A stretch of DNA of 42,338 bases from Clostridia bacterium. GTDB lineage: Bacteria; Bacillota; Clostridia; Oscillospirales; CAG-272. Below the pieces are notes generated by a model that had not been told where the DNA came from, did no database searches, and saw only the letters and a list, made by a program, of their open reading frames with translations. This document shows positions 1 through 8,334 of this stretch, piece after piece (positions within the stretch are counted from its first letter, which is position 1; the number at the start of each line of letters is the position of its first letter). The stretch is from the NCBI GenBank assembly GCA_017467815.1, contig JAFUKI010000165.1:1-42338 (forward strand), given 5' to 3'. Position numbers and translations under genes: made by a program.

Positions 1-1015
1 CAGCAGCCAGAGTACCGGATACAGTGGAAATCATGTTGGGAACATTCTTGTGCAGAATAACCAGTCTGTGGGTACCGGGGGTACGTGCCATGGAAACGGA
101 AGGATAGTTAACACTGTTCTTGATATTGCCGTTTTCCAGATAATCGATCAGTTCATGAGCCGCCATGACCGCACAGTTGTCTTCGCTTTCTTCCGTGGAA
201 GCGCCCAGATGGGGAATAGCCACGATACCCTTGGTATTGATCACTTCTTCTGTGGGGAAGTCTGTTACATAAGATGCAACGTGACCGTCTTCCAAAGCAG
301 CCTTCAGATCGGCAGCATTTACCAGATCGGCACGGCTGAGGTTTACAATACGTACACCGCGCTTCATCATGGCGATGGAAACGGTGTTGATCATATTCTT
401 GGTTTCCTTGGTAGCGGGAACGTGCAGGGTAATGTAATCACAGTTTGCAAAAATTTCTTCATAAGAAGAAGCCTTGCGGATGGAACGGGACAGATGCCAT
501 GCAGCTTCAATGGTAATGTACGGGTCGTAACCGATAACATTCATACCCAGGGATTTTGCAGTATTGGCAACCATACCGCCGATCGCACCCAGACCGATAA
601 CGCCGAGGGTTTTGCCTTCCAGTTCGCATCCTGCAAAAGCAGACTTGCCGGCTTCAACGGACTTGGCAACATTTTCCGTAAGGGTGTTTGCCCAGTTTAC
701 ACCGCCGACGATGTCACGGGATGCCATGAACAGAGCCGCGATGGTCAGTTCCTTAACGCCATTGGCATTGGCACCGGGGGTGTTGAATACTACGATACCG
801 TCTTCCGCACACTTGTCAACGGGAATATTGTTTACACCGGCACCGCAGCGTGCAATAGCCAGAAGTTCGGGATTCATTTCCATATCATGCATAGCAGCGG
901 AACGAACCATAATGGCTTCCGGTGCTTCCAGATTGGAGGAAATTTCATATTCAGATGCATCAAACTGCTGAATACCAACAGGAGCGATCTTATTGAGAAG
1001 TTTGATCTTAGTCAT
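1..1015 (-). CDS. serA: D-3-phosphoglycerate dehydrogenase, 3' end cut by window edge
   Basis: This enzyme oxidises 3-phosphoglycerate to 3-phosphohydroxypyruvate with NAD, the first step of serine synthesis. About 338 codons are visible and the frame stays open off the left edge. The N-terminus MTKIKLLNKIAP is typical of the short SerA form. A Rossmann motif GLGAIG lies near residues 141-146, the substrate-pocket Arg is in NLSR near 228, and the catalytic His is in PHLGAST near 269. The last visible residues (HRLVILHKNVPNM) look like the first strand of a C-terminal ACT domain, the usual serine-sensing module, so about 50 residues are probably missing. The gene lies 30 bp downstream of serC on the same strand, which implies one transcript. 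Confidence 0.95.
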   Translation of the reverse strand, partial: MTKIKLLNKIAPVGIQQFDASEYEISSNLEAPEAIMVRSAAMHDMEMNPELLAIARCGAGVNNIPVDKCAEDGIVVFNTPGANANGVKELTIAALFMASRDIVGGVNWANTLTENVAKSVEAGKSAFAGCELEGKTLGVIGLGAIGGMVANTAKSLGMNVIGYDPYITIEAAWHLSRSIRKASSYEEIFANCDYITLHVPATKETKNMINTVSIAMMKRGVRIVNLSRADLVNAADLKAALEDGHVASYVTDFPTEEVINTKGIVAIPHLGASTEESEDNCAVMAAHELIDYLENGNIKNSVNYPSVSMARTPGTHRLVILHKNVPNMISTVSGTLAA

Positions 1016-1045
1016 AATAGTACATCCTCTTAGCCGATGAGATTT

Positions 1046-2128
1046 TTATTTGGGGTTCTTTTCTGCGAAATCCTTCATGAAGGCGATGAGCGCTTCTACG
1101 CCTTCACGGGGCATTGCGTTGTAAATGGAAGCACGCATACCGCCAACGGAATGGTGACCCTTCAGATTCATAAGACCGGCCTTTTCCGCTTCCTTGGGGA
1201 ATTTCTTATCCAGTTCTTCATTGCCGGTAACAAAGGTAACATTCATCATGGAACGGTATTCCTTGGCTACGGGAGCAATGTAGTAATCCTGGCTGTCGAG
1301 GTAATCATACAGAAGAGCTGCTTTTTCTTCGTTTATCTTCTGCATAACTTCCAGACCGCCCATTTCCAGAATCCATTCGTATACAAGACCTGCCATGTAA
1401 ATGGAGTAGCAGGGAGGTGTGTTGTACATGGAACCATTGTCAGCCATCAGCTGCCAGTCGAGCATGGAAGGGGTTTCGGGACGCGCCTTGCCCAGCAGAT
1501 CTTCACGGACGATAACAACCGTCAGACCGGCGGGAGCCATGTTCTTCTGCGCACCGGCATAGATCACGCCGAACTTGGAAACATCAACAGGTTCGGAAAT
1601 AATGCAGGAAGACATATCTGCAACGAGAGGAATATCTCCTGTATCGGGCACAGCCGCATACTTGGTACCGTAAATGGTATTGTTGTAGCAGATGTGAACG
1701 TAATCCGCATCGGGACGGAAATCTTCCTTGGTGGTAGCGGGAATTACAGTGAAGTTCTGTTCCTTGGAAGAAGCAACAGCTTTTGCGTCACCGTATTTCT
1801 GCCCTTCCTTGTAAGCCTTGGTGGAGAACTGACCGGAAAGAATATAATCAGCCTTACCGGAAACCATCAGGTTCAGGGGAATAGCAGCAAACTGAGTGGA
1901 AGCACCGCCCTGGAGGAACAGTACCTTGTAGTTGTCGGGGATCTGCATCAATTTACGAAGATCTGCTTCAGCCTTCTGGATGATTGCTTCGTATGCAGGA
2001 GAACGATGACTCATCTCCATAACGGACATACCGGAAGTACCGTAACAAACAAGCTCGGAAGCGGCTTTTTCCAGTACGGGCAGCGGAAGCATAGAAGGAC
2101 CTGCAGAGAAATTATACACTCTGTTCAT
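1046..2128 (-). CDS. serC: Phosphoserine aminotransferase
   Basis: This PLP enzyme converts 3-phosphohydroxypyruvate and glutamate to phosphoserine and 2-oxoglutarate, acting right after SerA. The protein has 360 residues, the normal family length. It opens with MNRVYNFSAGPSMLP, has the phosphate-binding GGAST at 74-78, and the PLP Schiff-base Lys at about 195 in GAQKNMAPAG. The start is the ATG at 2128, preceded by AAGAGGT at good spacing. An in-frame start 20 codons upstream gives a leader that does not fit the family. The gene is first in a serC-serA operon driven by the promoter at 2223-2251. No serB phosphatase is linked. Confidence 0.96.
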   Translation of the reverse strand: MNRVYNFSAGPSMLPLPVLEKAASELVCYGTSGMSVMEMSHRSPAYEAIIQKAEADLRKLMQIPDNYKVLFLQGGASTQFAAIPLNLMVSGKADYILSGQFSTKAYKEGQKYGDAKAVASSKEQNFTVIPATTKEDFRPDADYVHICYNNTIYGTKYAAVPDTGDIPLVADMSSCIISEPVDVSKFGVIYAGAQKNMAPAGLTVVIVREDLLGKARPETPSMLDWQLMADNGSMYNTPPCYSIYMAGLVYEWILEMGGLEVMQKINEEKAALLYDYLDSQDYYIAPVAKEYRSMMNVTFVTGNEELDKKFPKEAEKAGLMNLKGHHSVGGMRASIYNAMPREGVEALIAFMKDFAEKNPK

Positions 2129-2222
2129 ATGTATTACCTCTTTTCTGATATTGGTAAAATGACAAATATTATACAGCATATGCAGCATGGAAAATACTTG
2201 TCAAAATAAAGTACATGGTATT

Positions 2223-2251
2223 ATTATACAATATCCTGCGAAACTTGTCAA
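2223..2251 (-). promoter_or_regulatory. Sigma-A promoter of serC-serA
   Basis: On the minus strand, TTGACA (2251-2246) and TATAAT (2228-2223) are separated by exactly 17 bp, a consensus match. The start of transcription should lie near 2216, leaving a leader of about 88 nt. A second TTGACA (2204-2199) and TATAAT (2173-2168) follow downstream, but 25 bp apart, so they should not form a working pair. The leader is too short for a T-box and I see no obvious riboswitch in it. Confidence 0.85.
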
Positions 2252-2330
2252 TGGTAAAAATGCATATTCAGGACAGAAAAATATTAATTTTTTCGAATAT
2301 AGAAAAAACATCATTACCGAATCGAAAATA

Positions 2331-2360
2331 TTGTAATTTCTCAGTCAAAGCGCATAAAAT
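2331..2360 (+). promoter_or_regulatory. Possible promoter of the DUF4349 lipoprotein operon
   Basis: The 318 bp between serC and the lipoprotein gene are very AT-rich. The best plus-strand candidate is TTGTAA (2331-2336), 18 bp, TAAAAT (2355-2360), about 87 bp before the lipoprotein ATG. It is weaker than the other promoters in the window. Apart from this and the serC promoter I see nothing else supportable in the gap. Confidence 0.4.
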
Positions 2361-2446
2361 TTCAAAAAAAATTGTTTTTTTCGGAACAATATTGGGATAA
2401 GCAGCGTCTAAACAGCATAAAAATCAGTTTCAAGGAGGAAAATTCC

Positions 2447-3475
2447 ATGAAATCGGCACTTATACTGCTCTTCACATTACTTCTCACCCTGACTTCCTGC
2501 GGCAGCGCACCCTACGACAAAGCAACGGATGAAATGTATCGCGGGGAAATGAATACTTATACATCCTCCGAAAACGGCTCCTTCGGTTTTCTCACCGGAA
2601 CATCATCCGATGTGATGGAAGATGCGGAAATGGAGGAAGTGAAGGATGCATACTATTCTTCAAGTGACCCTGCTGCCGGTACAGAACCTGCATCCGCAGC
2701 GGAAAACCGTAAGCTGATCCGCGAAGCCTATCTGAATATGGAAACCAAGGAATACGACACCATGCTGTCTTCCCTGGAAAAACAGGTGGCAGAAGCCGGC
2801 GGATATGTGCAAAGTGCCCAGACGGAAGGGAACCCGGAATACAGCAACCGCTGGATGCACTACGTACTGCGCATTCCGGAAAGCCGGTACGAACAGTTTC
2901 TGGAAAACGTAAATACCCTCGGCACAGTAACCTCCCGGAATGAAAACGTAACGGATATCACCCTGCATTATACCGACACAGAGAGCCGCATCAAAGCACT
3001 GGAAACGGAATACGCAACCCTGCTCACTATTCTGGAAAAGTGTGATACCCTGAACGACGTAATCACCGTGCAGTCCCGCATCACGGAAGTAACATACCAG
3101 CTGGAAAACTATAAATCCACCCTGCGTACCTACGACAACCAGGTTTCTTACTGTACCGTGCAGCTGACTGTCAGAGAAGTCCAGAAAATCACGGAATCCG
3201 AAAAGAACCTGACAACCGGAGAACGGATGGGCAGGGATATTCTGAACAACTGGTCCGATCTGGCGGACGATGCACTGGATTTTGTGGTCTGGTTTGTGTC
3301 CGCACTGCCGGCTCTGATCGTATGGGGCGTTATTGTTACGGTGATTGTACTCCTGATCCGCCGTTCTGTGAACAAACGTAAAATGAGAAAAAACACAATG
3401 GTGTCCGGCATGATGTACGATGTACAATCTGCTCCTGCGATGCCTGAGAATGATCATGCGGAAAACAAAAAATGA
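2447..3475 (+). CDS. DUF4349 family membrane-anchored lipoprotein
   Basis: The protein has 342 residues. Residues 1-18 are a lipoprotein signal ending in LTSC, with lipidation predicted at Cys18. A low-complexity, acidic linker leads to the DUF4349 region from about residue 85 (RKLIREAYLNMETKEYD) to about 245. This family has a periplasmic-type alpha/beta domain interrupted by a coiled coil, and here the helical stretch includes SRIKALETEYATLLTILEK. A transmembrane helix near 281-305 is followed by a basic tail (RRSVNKRKMRK). A protein with both a lipid anchor and a C-terminal helix would be held to the membrane at both ends. The biochemical role of DUF4349 is not known. The start at 2447 has AAGGAGG upstream. 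The stop overlaps the next ATG by 4 bp. Confidence 0.85.
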   Translation: MKSALILLFTLLLTLTSCGSAPYDKATDEMYRGEMNTYTSSENGSFGFLTGTSSDVMEDAEMEEVKDAYYSSSDPAAGTEPASAAENRKLIREAYLNMETKEYDTMLSSLEKQVAEAGGYVQSAQTEGNPEYSNRWMHYVLRIPESRYEQFLENVNTLGTVTSRNENVTDITLHYTDTESRIKALETEYATLLTILEKCDTLNDVITVQSRITEVTYQLENYKSTLRTYDNQVSYCTVQLTVREVQKITESEKNLTTGERMGRDILNNWSDLADDALDFVVWFVSALPALIVWGVIVTVIVLLIRRSVNKRKMRKNTMVSGMMYDVQSAPAMPENDHAENKK

Positions 3476-4152
3476 AAAAGAAACTTGCAAAGCGAATGTT
3501 GATTGTCCTGCTTCTGACCGGCTGCCTGCTGTGCGCCGCCTGCCTGCTCGTCAACCACCTGGTTGTCAGCCAGAACCGAGAATACATATATCCCTCCGGT
3601 ACATCCTATGATTCCTTGTCCCTTTCTGATGCAGACTGCATCCTCGTTCTCGGCGCAGGCGTCAGGGAAGACGGAACCCCCAGTCATATGCTGGAAGACC
3701 GTATCCTGACCGGGATAACCCTGTATGAAGAAAGCGGTACCAAATTGCTCATGAGCGGTGACCACGGCAGAGCGGACTACAATGAAGTAGGCTGTATGAA
3801 GGATTACGCCATCGACCGCGGCGTTCCGTCAGAAGATATTTTCATGGACCACGCAGGATTTTCCACCTATGACTCCCTGTATCGGGCAAGAGATGTGTTC
3901 GGGGCGAAAAAGGTGATTATCGTATCCCAGACCTATCACCTGTACCGCGCAGTAGCCATAGCCAGAAGCCTTGGACTGGAAGCTGTCGGCGTTTCTGCAG
4001 ATCTGCGCAGTTATATGGGTCAGCCGATCCGTGAAGTACGGGAAATCGCCGCACGGGTAAAGGATATGGCCATGACCGTATTCCAGCCGGAACCGAAATA
4101 TCTGGGTGAACCGGTATCCCTGACCGGCAGCGGTGACGTAACCAACGATTGA
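3472..4152 (+). CDS. SanA/YdcF-like DUF218 membrane protein
   Basis: The protein has 226 residues. One transmembrane helix at about 8-29 anchors a DUF218 domain at about 50-175, with DADCILVLGAGVREDGTPS and IIVSQTYHLYRAVAIA, both typical of the SanA branch (vancomycin high-temperature exclusion protein). SanA proteins affect envelope permeability; their reaction is not settled. The gene overlaps the DUF4349 lipoprotein in an ATGA junction, so the two are translationally coupled and probably serve the same envelope function. The operon ends at the hairpin at 4171-4220. Confidence 0.85.
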   Translation: MKKKLAKRMLIVLLLTGCLLCAACLLVNHLVVSQNREYIYPSGTSYDSLSLSDADCILVLGAGVREDGTPSHMLEDRILTGITLYEESGTKLLMSGDHGRADYNEVGCMKDYAIDRGVPSEDIFMDHAGFSTYDSLYRARDVFGAKKVIIVSQTYHLYRAVAIARSLGLEAVGVSADLRSYMGQPIREVREIAARVKDMAMTVFQPEPKYLGEPVSLTGSGDVTND

Positions 4153-4170
4153 TACTTAATAAAATAAAGG

Positions 4171-4220
4171 AAAAGGTATCCGTAAGGGCAGAGTGAACTG
4201 CGTTGTCGGATACCTTTTTT
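4171..4220. terminator. Bidirectional intrinsic terminator
   Basis: AAAAGGTATCCG (4171-4182) pairs perfectly with CGGATACCTTTT (4207-4218) and is followed by more T. The A-run on the left gives a T-tail on the minus strand too. It lies between the convergent DUF218 gene and XRE regulator and can serve both. Confidence 0.9.
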
Positions 4221-4236
4221 CCGGACTTATGCTGTT

Positions 4237-5298
4237 TTATCCCTGTATACGCTTCTCAATATCACTTAAATCCAGTGGCTTGAATGCATCCAGTTTTTTA
4301 TTATGATATTCCTTGGTGAAATAATCAATCATTTTCCGCATCTGTGCGTTGAAATCCCGAAGCTCAATGTTTTCATACGCATCAAAGTAAATATGCTTGG
4401 CTTTTGCAATCAGAGCGTCCAACTCCTCCGTGCGTCCCAGCCGGAATAAGCAGGCAGCAATTTCCAGAATCGTAATGGCATGATTCGCATGGGTACCGCC
4501 AATGGGATAGGCATCATAGCCCTGCTTGTCAGAATACATGAATCGCTCAATAACGTCCACACTTTCTCTGAAAGATGTCAGTGCATTTTCGTAGTCTCCC
4601 ATTTCAAAGTAACGAAGTGCTATAATTCTACAGGCAATAAAAAACTCCTGCCACTCAATATTCTTGAGAGCTTTTGCTTCTTTCATACCTTCCTCACCTT
4701 TGATACAGGTGGCAGAGAGACGCATTTTGTCCTGTATCATATACGGAAACATATACGGCAGGGATTCAATGATCTTTTTTATATCCTCATAATGATCCTG
4801 ATTCTTTTCCAGTTCCAGGTATTTGTAAATCTGGATTATATTCGACTTGGTTCTGCAGGTACAGAAAACATCCTGAGATGCGTGAATGATATGACTTCCC
4901 AGCTCAAATGCTTTGTTAATAAGCTCATCACCGCGATCCACATTGTAGGCATACAACTCAAACAATTCGGTTTTCAACTGTATGGAAGCAGGGTAGAGCT
5001 TCAATCCGTCCAACAGGACCTGTTCTGCCTTTTCAAAATTACTCCAGAAATACTTATTGGATTCCAGACGGATTTCCTCAATTTCCTTATCTACATTGTG
5101 AATATCAAAATCAAAAAGCTCATCAAGGGAAACTTTGAAAAACGAAGCAAGTACGGGAATCATGGTCATATCGGGATAAGAAGCTCCCATCTCCCACTTT
5201 GATACAGCCTGGGCAGAAATATTCAGCGCAGCAGCCAGCTGTTCCTGGGTAAGATTTCTGTTCCTGCGCAGTTCACGGATTTTGTTTCCAAGATTCAT
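4237..5298 (-). CDS. XRE-family transcriptional regulator with a helical C-terminal domain
   Basis: The protein has 353 residues. Residues 5-60 form a classic HTH_3 domain (LGNKIRELRRNRNLTQEQLA, then AQAVSKWEMG). The rest is helical with alternating aromatic and leucine residues, resembling TPR-like ligand or partner domains. The start at 5298 is chosen because AAAGGAG sits 8 nt upstream; the in-frame ATG at 5322 would place that site inside the gene. It is a single-gene unit with its own promoter. The target is unknown and no operator is evident. A peptide-sensing (RRNPP-like) role is possible from architecture alone, but I see no linked peptide gene. Confidence 0.85.
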   Translation of the reverse strand: MNLGNKIRELRRNRNLTQEQLAAALNISAQAVSKWEMGASYPDMTMIPVLASFFKVSLDELFDFDIHNVDKEIEEIRLESNKYFWSNFEKAEQVLLDGLKLYPASIQLKTELFELYAYNVDRGDELINKAFELGSHIIHASQDVFCTCRTKSNIIQIYKYLELEKNQDHYEDIKKIIESLPYMFPYMIQDKMRLSATCIKGEEGMKEAKALKNIEWQEFFIACRIIALRYFEMGDYENALTSFRESVDVIERFMYSDKQGYDAYPIGGTHANHAITILEIAACLFRLGRTEELDALIAKAKHIYFDAYENIELRDFNAQMRKMIDYFTKEYHNKKLDAFKPLDLSDIEKRIQG

Positions 5299-5346
5299 AG
5301 TATGATCTCCTTTCACTTTCATTCCGGAGGCGCCTTCCTTGATTTT

Positions 5347-5375
5347 ATTATATCCTATCCGACGAACAAAGTCAA
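5347..5375 (-). promoter_or_regulatory. Promoter of the XRE regulator
   Basis: TTGACT (5375-5370), 17 bp, TATAAT (5352-5347) on the minus strand, about 49 bp before the chosen ATG. Confidence 0.85.
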
Positions 5376-5445
5376 ACAACCCGTTCTTGCGAAATTCCAA
5401 CCAATGGTTGAGCCGATTGAGATTCGCAAAAAATCAAACAGATAG

Positions 5446-5489
5446 ACAACAGCCAGGGGACGACACCTTCGACATCCTCTGGCTGTTGT
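5446..5489 (-). terminator. Terminator-like hairpin after the alpha/beta hydrolase
   Basis: Arms 5446-5460 and 5475-5489 form a 15-bp stem with one mismatch. On the minus strand the tail is moderately T-rich (GTTTGATTTTTTG). It lies 42 bp past the hydrolase stop and before the regulator promoter region. Confidence 0.6.
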
Positions 5490-5530
5490 AAGAATATTTT
5501 TGAAAATGTGATACGTAGGCTTGGTACTCT

Positions 5531-6145
5531 TCACATAACTGCATTCATGAAACGGATCATGGGTTCTTCATATTCCGGCAGCCGGCTGATGGCAGTGTGA
5601 GGCGCATCCTGAAGGGTGACCAGCTCACAGGGAATACCGCGTTCCTGCAGCCCTGCATAAAAGGCTTCACAGTACGCATAGGGAACCGACTTGTCCGCTG
5701 TCCCGTGTATCAGAATCGTGGGCGGATATTTCTCAGGAACCTGTGCTCCCTTATAGGTACCCCACAGACAAACAAAAGCTTTATACGCCGGATACATACG
5801 GCAGGCATCAATCGCACCCATCGCACCGGCACTTCCGCCGCCAATGGAGATATTGGCGGGATCAATACCGAATTCATCCGCTTTGGAAACAATGAACTGA
5901 CGGGCAGTTTCTATATCCAGTGCGGCAATGGGGGCACATTCCGGATAGGACGGCCTGATTTCCTTCTGAAACAAACGATAGTCAATGGTGAAACATACAT
6001 AACCGTACTTCGCCAGTACATCGCACATGACATGGGGGTATCCGCTGTTCCGTGCACCGCCGGTAAATCCGCCTTCGTGGATAAAGATCAATGATCTGCC
6101 ATGGCGTGATACAAACCTCCAGGGATCGGTGATCAGTGACCACAA
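5531..6145 (-). CDS. Alpha/beta hydrolase (esterase-like), no credible start codon
   Basis: The visible 204 codons carry an intact catalytic core of the esterase/BD-FAE type. They include an oxyanion-hole segment IHEGGFTGG (HGGG with one change, near residue 22), the nucleophile elbow GGGSAGA (Ser near 105), an acid in HGTADKSVPY (Asp near 151) and a His in DAPHTA (near 183). The likely role is cleavage of a carboxylic ester. The 5' end is odd: the frame is open back to the TAA at 6221 but contains no ATG or GTG, only a TTG at 6145 without a ribosome site. The residues ahead of the oxyanion strand do not look like family sequence. The N-terminus may be lost or frameshifted, so this may be a decaying gene. 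It is last in the HAD-PHP-oxidoreductase cluster. Confidence 0.6.
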   Translation of the reverse strand: MWSLITDPWRFVSRHGRSLIFIHEGGFTGGARNSGYPHVMCDVLAKYGYVCFTIDYRLFQKEIRPSYPECAPIAALDIETARQFIVSKADEFGIDPANISIGGGSAGAMGAIDACRMYPAYKAFVCLWGTYKGAQVPEKYPPTILIHGTADKSVPYAYCEAFYAGLQERGIPCELVTLQDAPHTAISRLPEYEEPMIRFMNAVM

Positions 6146-6220
6146 AAAGTAATACCGCGCTGTCGGCGAAAATACCGACTTTGCTTTTCCATAACAAATG
6201 TCCGGCTTCAGAACAGCAAA

Positions 6221-7450
6221 TTACTTGCCGTGGTACATTCTTTTAACCTTTTCAAATACTTCATCCGGGATTTCGGGATCGCCGTAGATATTGTTGGGGA
6301 TATACTGATCACCTGCAATTTCCGGTAAGCAGCAGCGTGTATCGTTACGTTAAGGATCACGTTCTGCCTTGTTGCGCAGGTTGGGAAGCTTGATGGGCTT
6401 GTTGCCTTCTGTGATGGAAACAAAGCCGAGGGTACCGGGGATGCACATTTCCACAGCACTGTATACGTCAATGGAGCGTTCTCTTGCTACTTCGTCACCG
6501 AGAATGCTGCGGATGAAATAGTGGGTGGTGTAGAAGTCGCCGCCGCCATGACCGGAAGCCTTGCCTTCTTCGATAACGTGCTCGGGCAGATAGGATTCAC
6601 CCTTACCGCCGCCGTTTTTGCCAGGTTCTTCCACATATACATCCAGCTTGTCGCCCAGATCCTTCATAGCACCGAGGGTACCGTTCAGCTGATAGTTGGA
6701 AACATGGGTGGTGTGCTTCATGTTGAAATGCAGGCTCTTGAACATCGCGCCGTTTTCCAGAGTGATGATCTCCATACCCAGCGTACCGGAAGCCGTACCC
6801 AGTTCGCGCATGAAGGGCATATTGGGTGTTTCAAAACCGGTAACCTGCACGGGACGCAGACCGGTCATGTACAGAATGGGACCGATGGAGTGGGTGCAGT
6901 AGAACGTGGAGGGCATCAGATTCCGCCAGTGGTTGCGGATACCGTATGTAATACTGGGCCAGATGGAGGAACAGTCGTGAACGTATTCACCTTCGGCATA
7001 CATCAGTTCACCGATGTCACCGCGGCGATAACGCTGACGCATTTCCCAGCGGATGGGGGTAAAGCAGTAGTTTTCCGCATAGGCATAAATCTTGCCGGTG
7101 CGTTCCACACATTCGATCAGTTCAACCGCTTCCTTCATGGTGGCGCAGGTCAGACATTCGGTCATAACATGACGTCCGCTGTCCATCACGCGAATAGCAT
7201 AAGGAACGTGTTCGTTGGCATAGTTGGCAAGAATAACCGCATCCATATCATGCTGAATGAATTCATCAAAAGAATCATAGAAGGCAACATTGCCCAGACC
7301 GCGCTGATCGGCGTGCGCTTTGCAGTCATCAAGCAGTGCCTTGTTGAAATCACAGATTGCCACAAGTTCAACACAGGGGTCTTCAAGAGAAGAGTTAATG
7401 AAAGTACTGCCTCGTCTGGCACCCATTACGCCTACTTTTACCTTTTCCAT
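6221..7450 (-). pseudogene. Gfo/Idh/MocA-family oxidoreductase interrupted by an in-frame TAA
   Basis: The N-terminal Rossmann domain (VKVGVMGARRGSTFI) and the sugar-oxidoreductase-like C-terminal domain mark an NAD(P)-dependent Gfo/Idh/MocA protein, a family acting on sugars, inositols and relatives. Translation from ATG 7450 (GAGAGG upstream) stops after 366 residues at TAA 6352-6350. The same frame then continues for 42 codons of protein-like sequence (from RNDTRCCLPEIAGDQYIPNN to EVFEKVKRMYHGK) and ends at TAA 6223-6221, for about 409 positions in all. One base change is enough to explain the interruption. The usual EKP motif with its catalytic Lys reads ECLTC at residues 98-102, so the Lys is absent. 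The product may be a truncated but folded protein, a pseudogene or an assembly error. Confidence 0.75.
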
Positions 7451-7484
7451 AATCAATACCTCTCAAAAATTAAAATTACAGTCA

Positions 7485-7512
7485 ATTATACAGCATCAAC
7501 TGTTATAAACAA
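7485..7512 (-). promoter_or_regulatory. Possible promoter of the oxidoreductase gene
   Basis: TTGTTT (7512-7507), 16 bp, TATAAT (7490-7485) on the minus strand, in the 81-bp gap after the PHP gene. It would let the oxidoreductase be transcribed separately from the HAD-PHP pair. Confidence 0.55.
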
Positions 7513-7531
7513 AATCGGAAGGGAGAGAGAT

Positions 7532-8329
7532 TCAGATCCCATACTCCGTAAAACCGTCTTTTGTCAGCGTGACAAGAGAACGCACACCGAAAGAACGGCA
7601 GTATTCCACCGCATCCGCAAACCAGCAGTCCAGAAGTGCTGCTCTGTGGCAGTCGGAGGAGAGAATAAACTTTGCCTTATGTTCCGCCAGATATTTCATA
7701 ATAAAAGGGGACGGATAGGGAACGGATTTGATTCCTCTGGCAATAGCCCCCGTGTTGATTTCAAACAGATCACAGGATTCCATAACAGCCGCTGCCGCTT
7801 CCAGCGCATATCCGTTGTAAATCGGATTCTCGGCTTCCCGGAATTTGCAGACAACATCAAAATGCCCCACAATATCCGGACGGTGGATCTTTGCCATATC
7901 TATGACATTGCTGTAGTACGCCCTGGCGTATTGGTTCATATCTCCGTCGAACCATTTGTTGATGACCGCCTGCTGCAGAGCCGCGTCCGAATCCACAGAA
8001 GTCCATCCGCCGTAAGGGGTAGGAATAGCATGTACACTTCCGATGATGTAATCCAGTTCTGTATCCGGGCGGGAAGAGTATCTGTCAAGTTCCAGACCAG
8101 CAAAAACAGCGATCTGATCCGCATATTTATCCCGAAGTGTATGGATCGTATGTACATATTCGGTCATGGCATCTTTTTTCATGCAATAGGAGTGGTCAAA
8201 AGACATATAGCTGTGATCTGAAATACCGATGGCGGAAAAGTTTTTTTCTATCGCGGTAAGCACCAATTCCTCAATGGTGTTCTTTCCGTCCGAATACACG
8301 GAATGTGTATGAAAATTGGAAAATATCAT
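7532..8329 (-). CDS. PHP-domain phosphoesterase (histidinol-phosphatase-like)
   Basis: The protein has 265 residues. The first metal motif is FHTHSVYSDG near residues 6-15, followed by ISDHS, a Glu in GLELD, IIGSVH, and a late SSDCHR. This is the full set of metal ligands seen in HisK-type PHP phosphatases. The enzyme probably hydrolyses a phosphate monoester; histidinol phosphate is one candidate, but no other his genes are nearby, so another small phosphate is equally likely. The start is ATG 8329. A GTG three codons earlier overlaps the stop of the HAD gene, but the AGGTG ribosome site lies within that junction and fits the ATG. It is coupled to the upstream HAD gene. Confidence 0.85.
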   Translation of the reverse strand: MIFSNFHTHSVYSDGKNTIEELVLTAIEKNFSAIGISDHSYMSFDHSYCMKKDAMTEYVHTIHTLRDKYADQIAVFAGLELDRYSSRPDTELDYIIGSVHAIPTPYGGWTSVDSDAALQQAVINKWFDGDMNQYARAYYSNVIDMAKIHRPDIVGHFDVVCKFREAENPIYNGYALEAAAAVMESCDLFEINTGAIARGIKSVPYPSPFIMKYLAEHKAKFILSSDCHRAALLDCWFADAVEYCRSFGVRSLVTLTKDGFTEYGI

Positions 8330-8334
8330 AAAGT

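Noticed and set aside
2168-2204. Second serC promoter (TTGACA and TATAAT)
   Set aside because: The boxes are 25 bp apart, far from the 16-18 bp needed. They may be a degenerate duplicate of the real promoter.
1037-2209. A 390-codon plus-strand frame opposite serC
   Set aside because: It is a shadow of serC caused by its codon bias; serC has all catalytic motifs.
2371-2390. Minus-strand terminator (ATTGTT with AACAAT and a T-run)
   Set aside because: The stem is only 6 bp of AU-rich sequence, and no minus-strand gene lies upstream to be ended.
4237-5530. Peptide-pheromone (RRNPP-type) quorum-sensing cassette
   Set aside because: The regulator architecture would allow it, but neither flank contains a small ORF with a signal-like sequence and a ribosome site.
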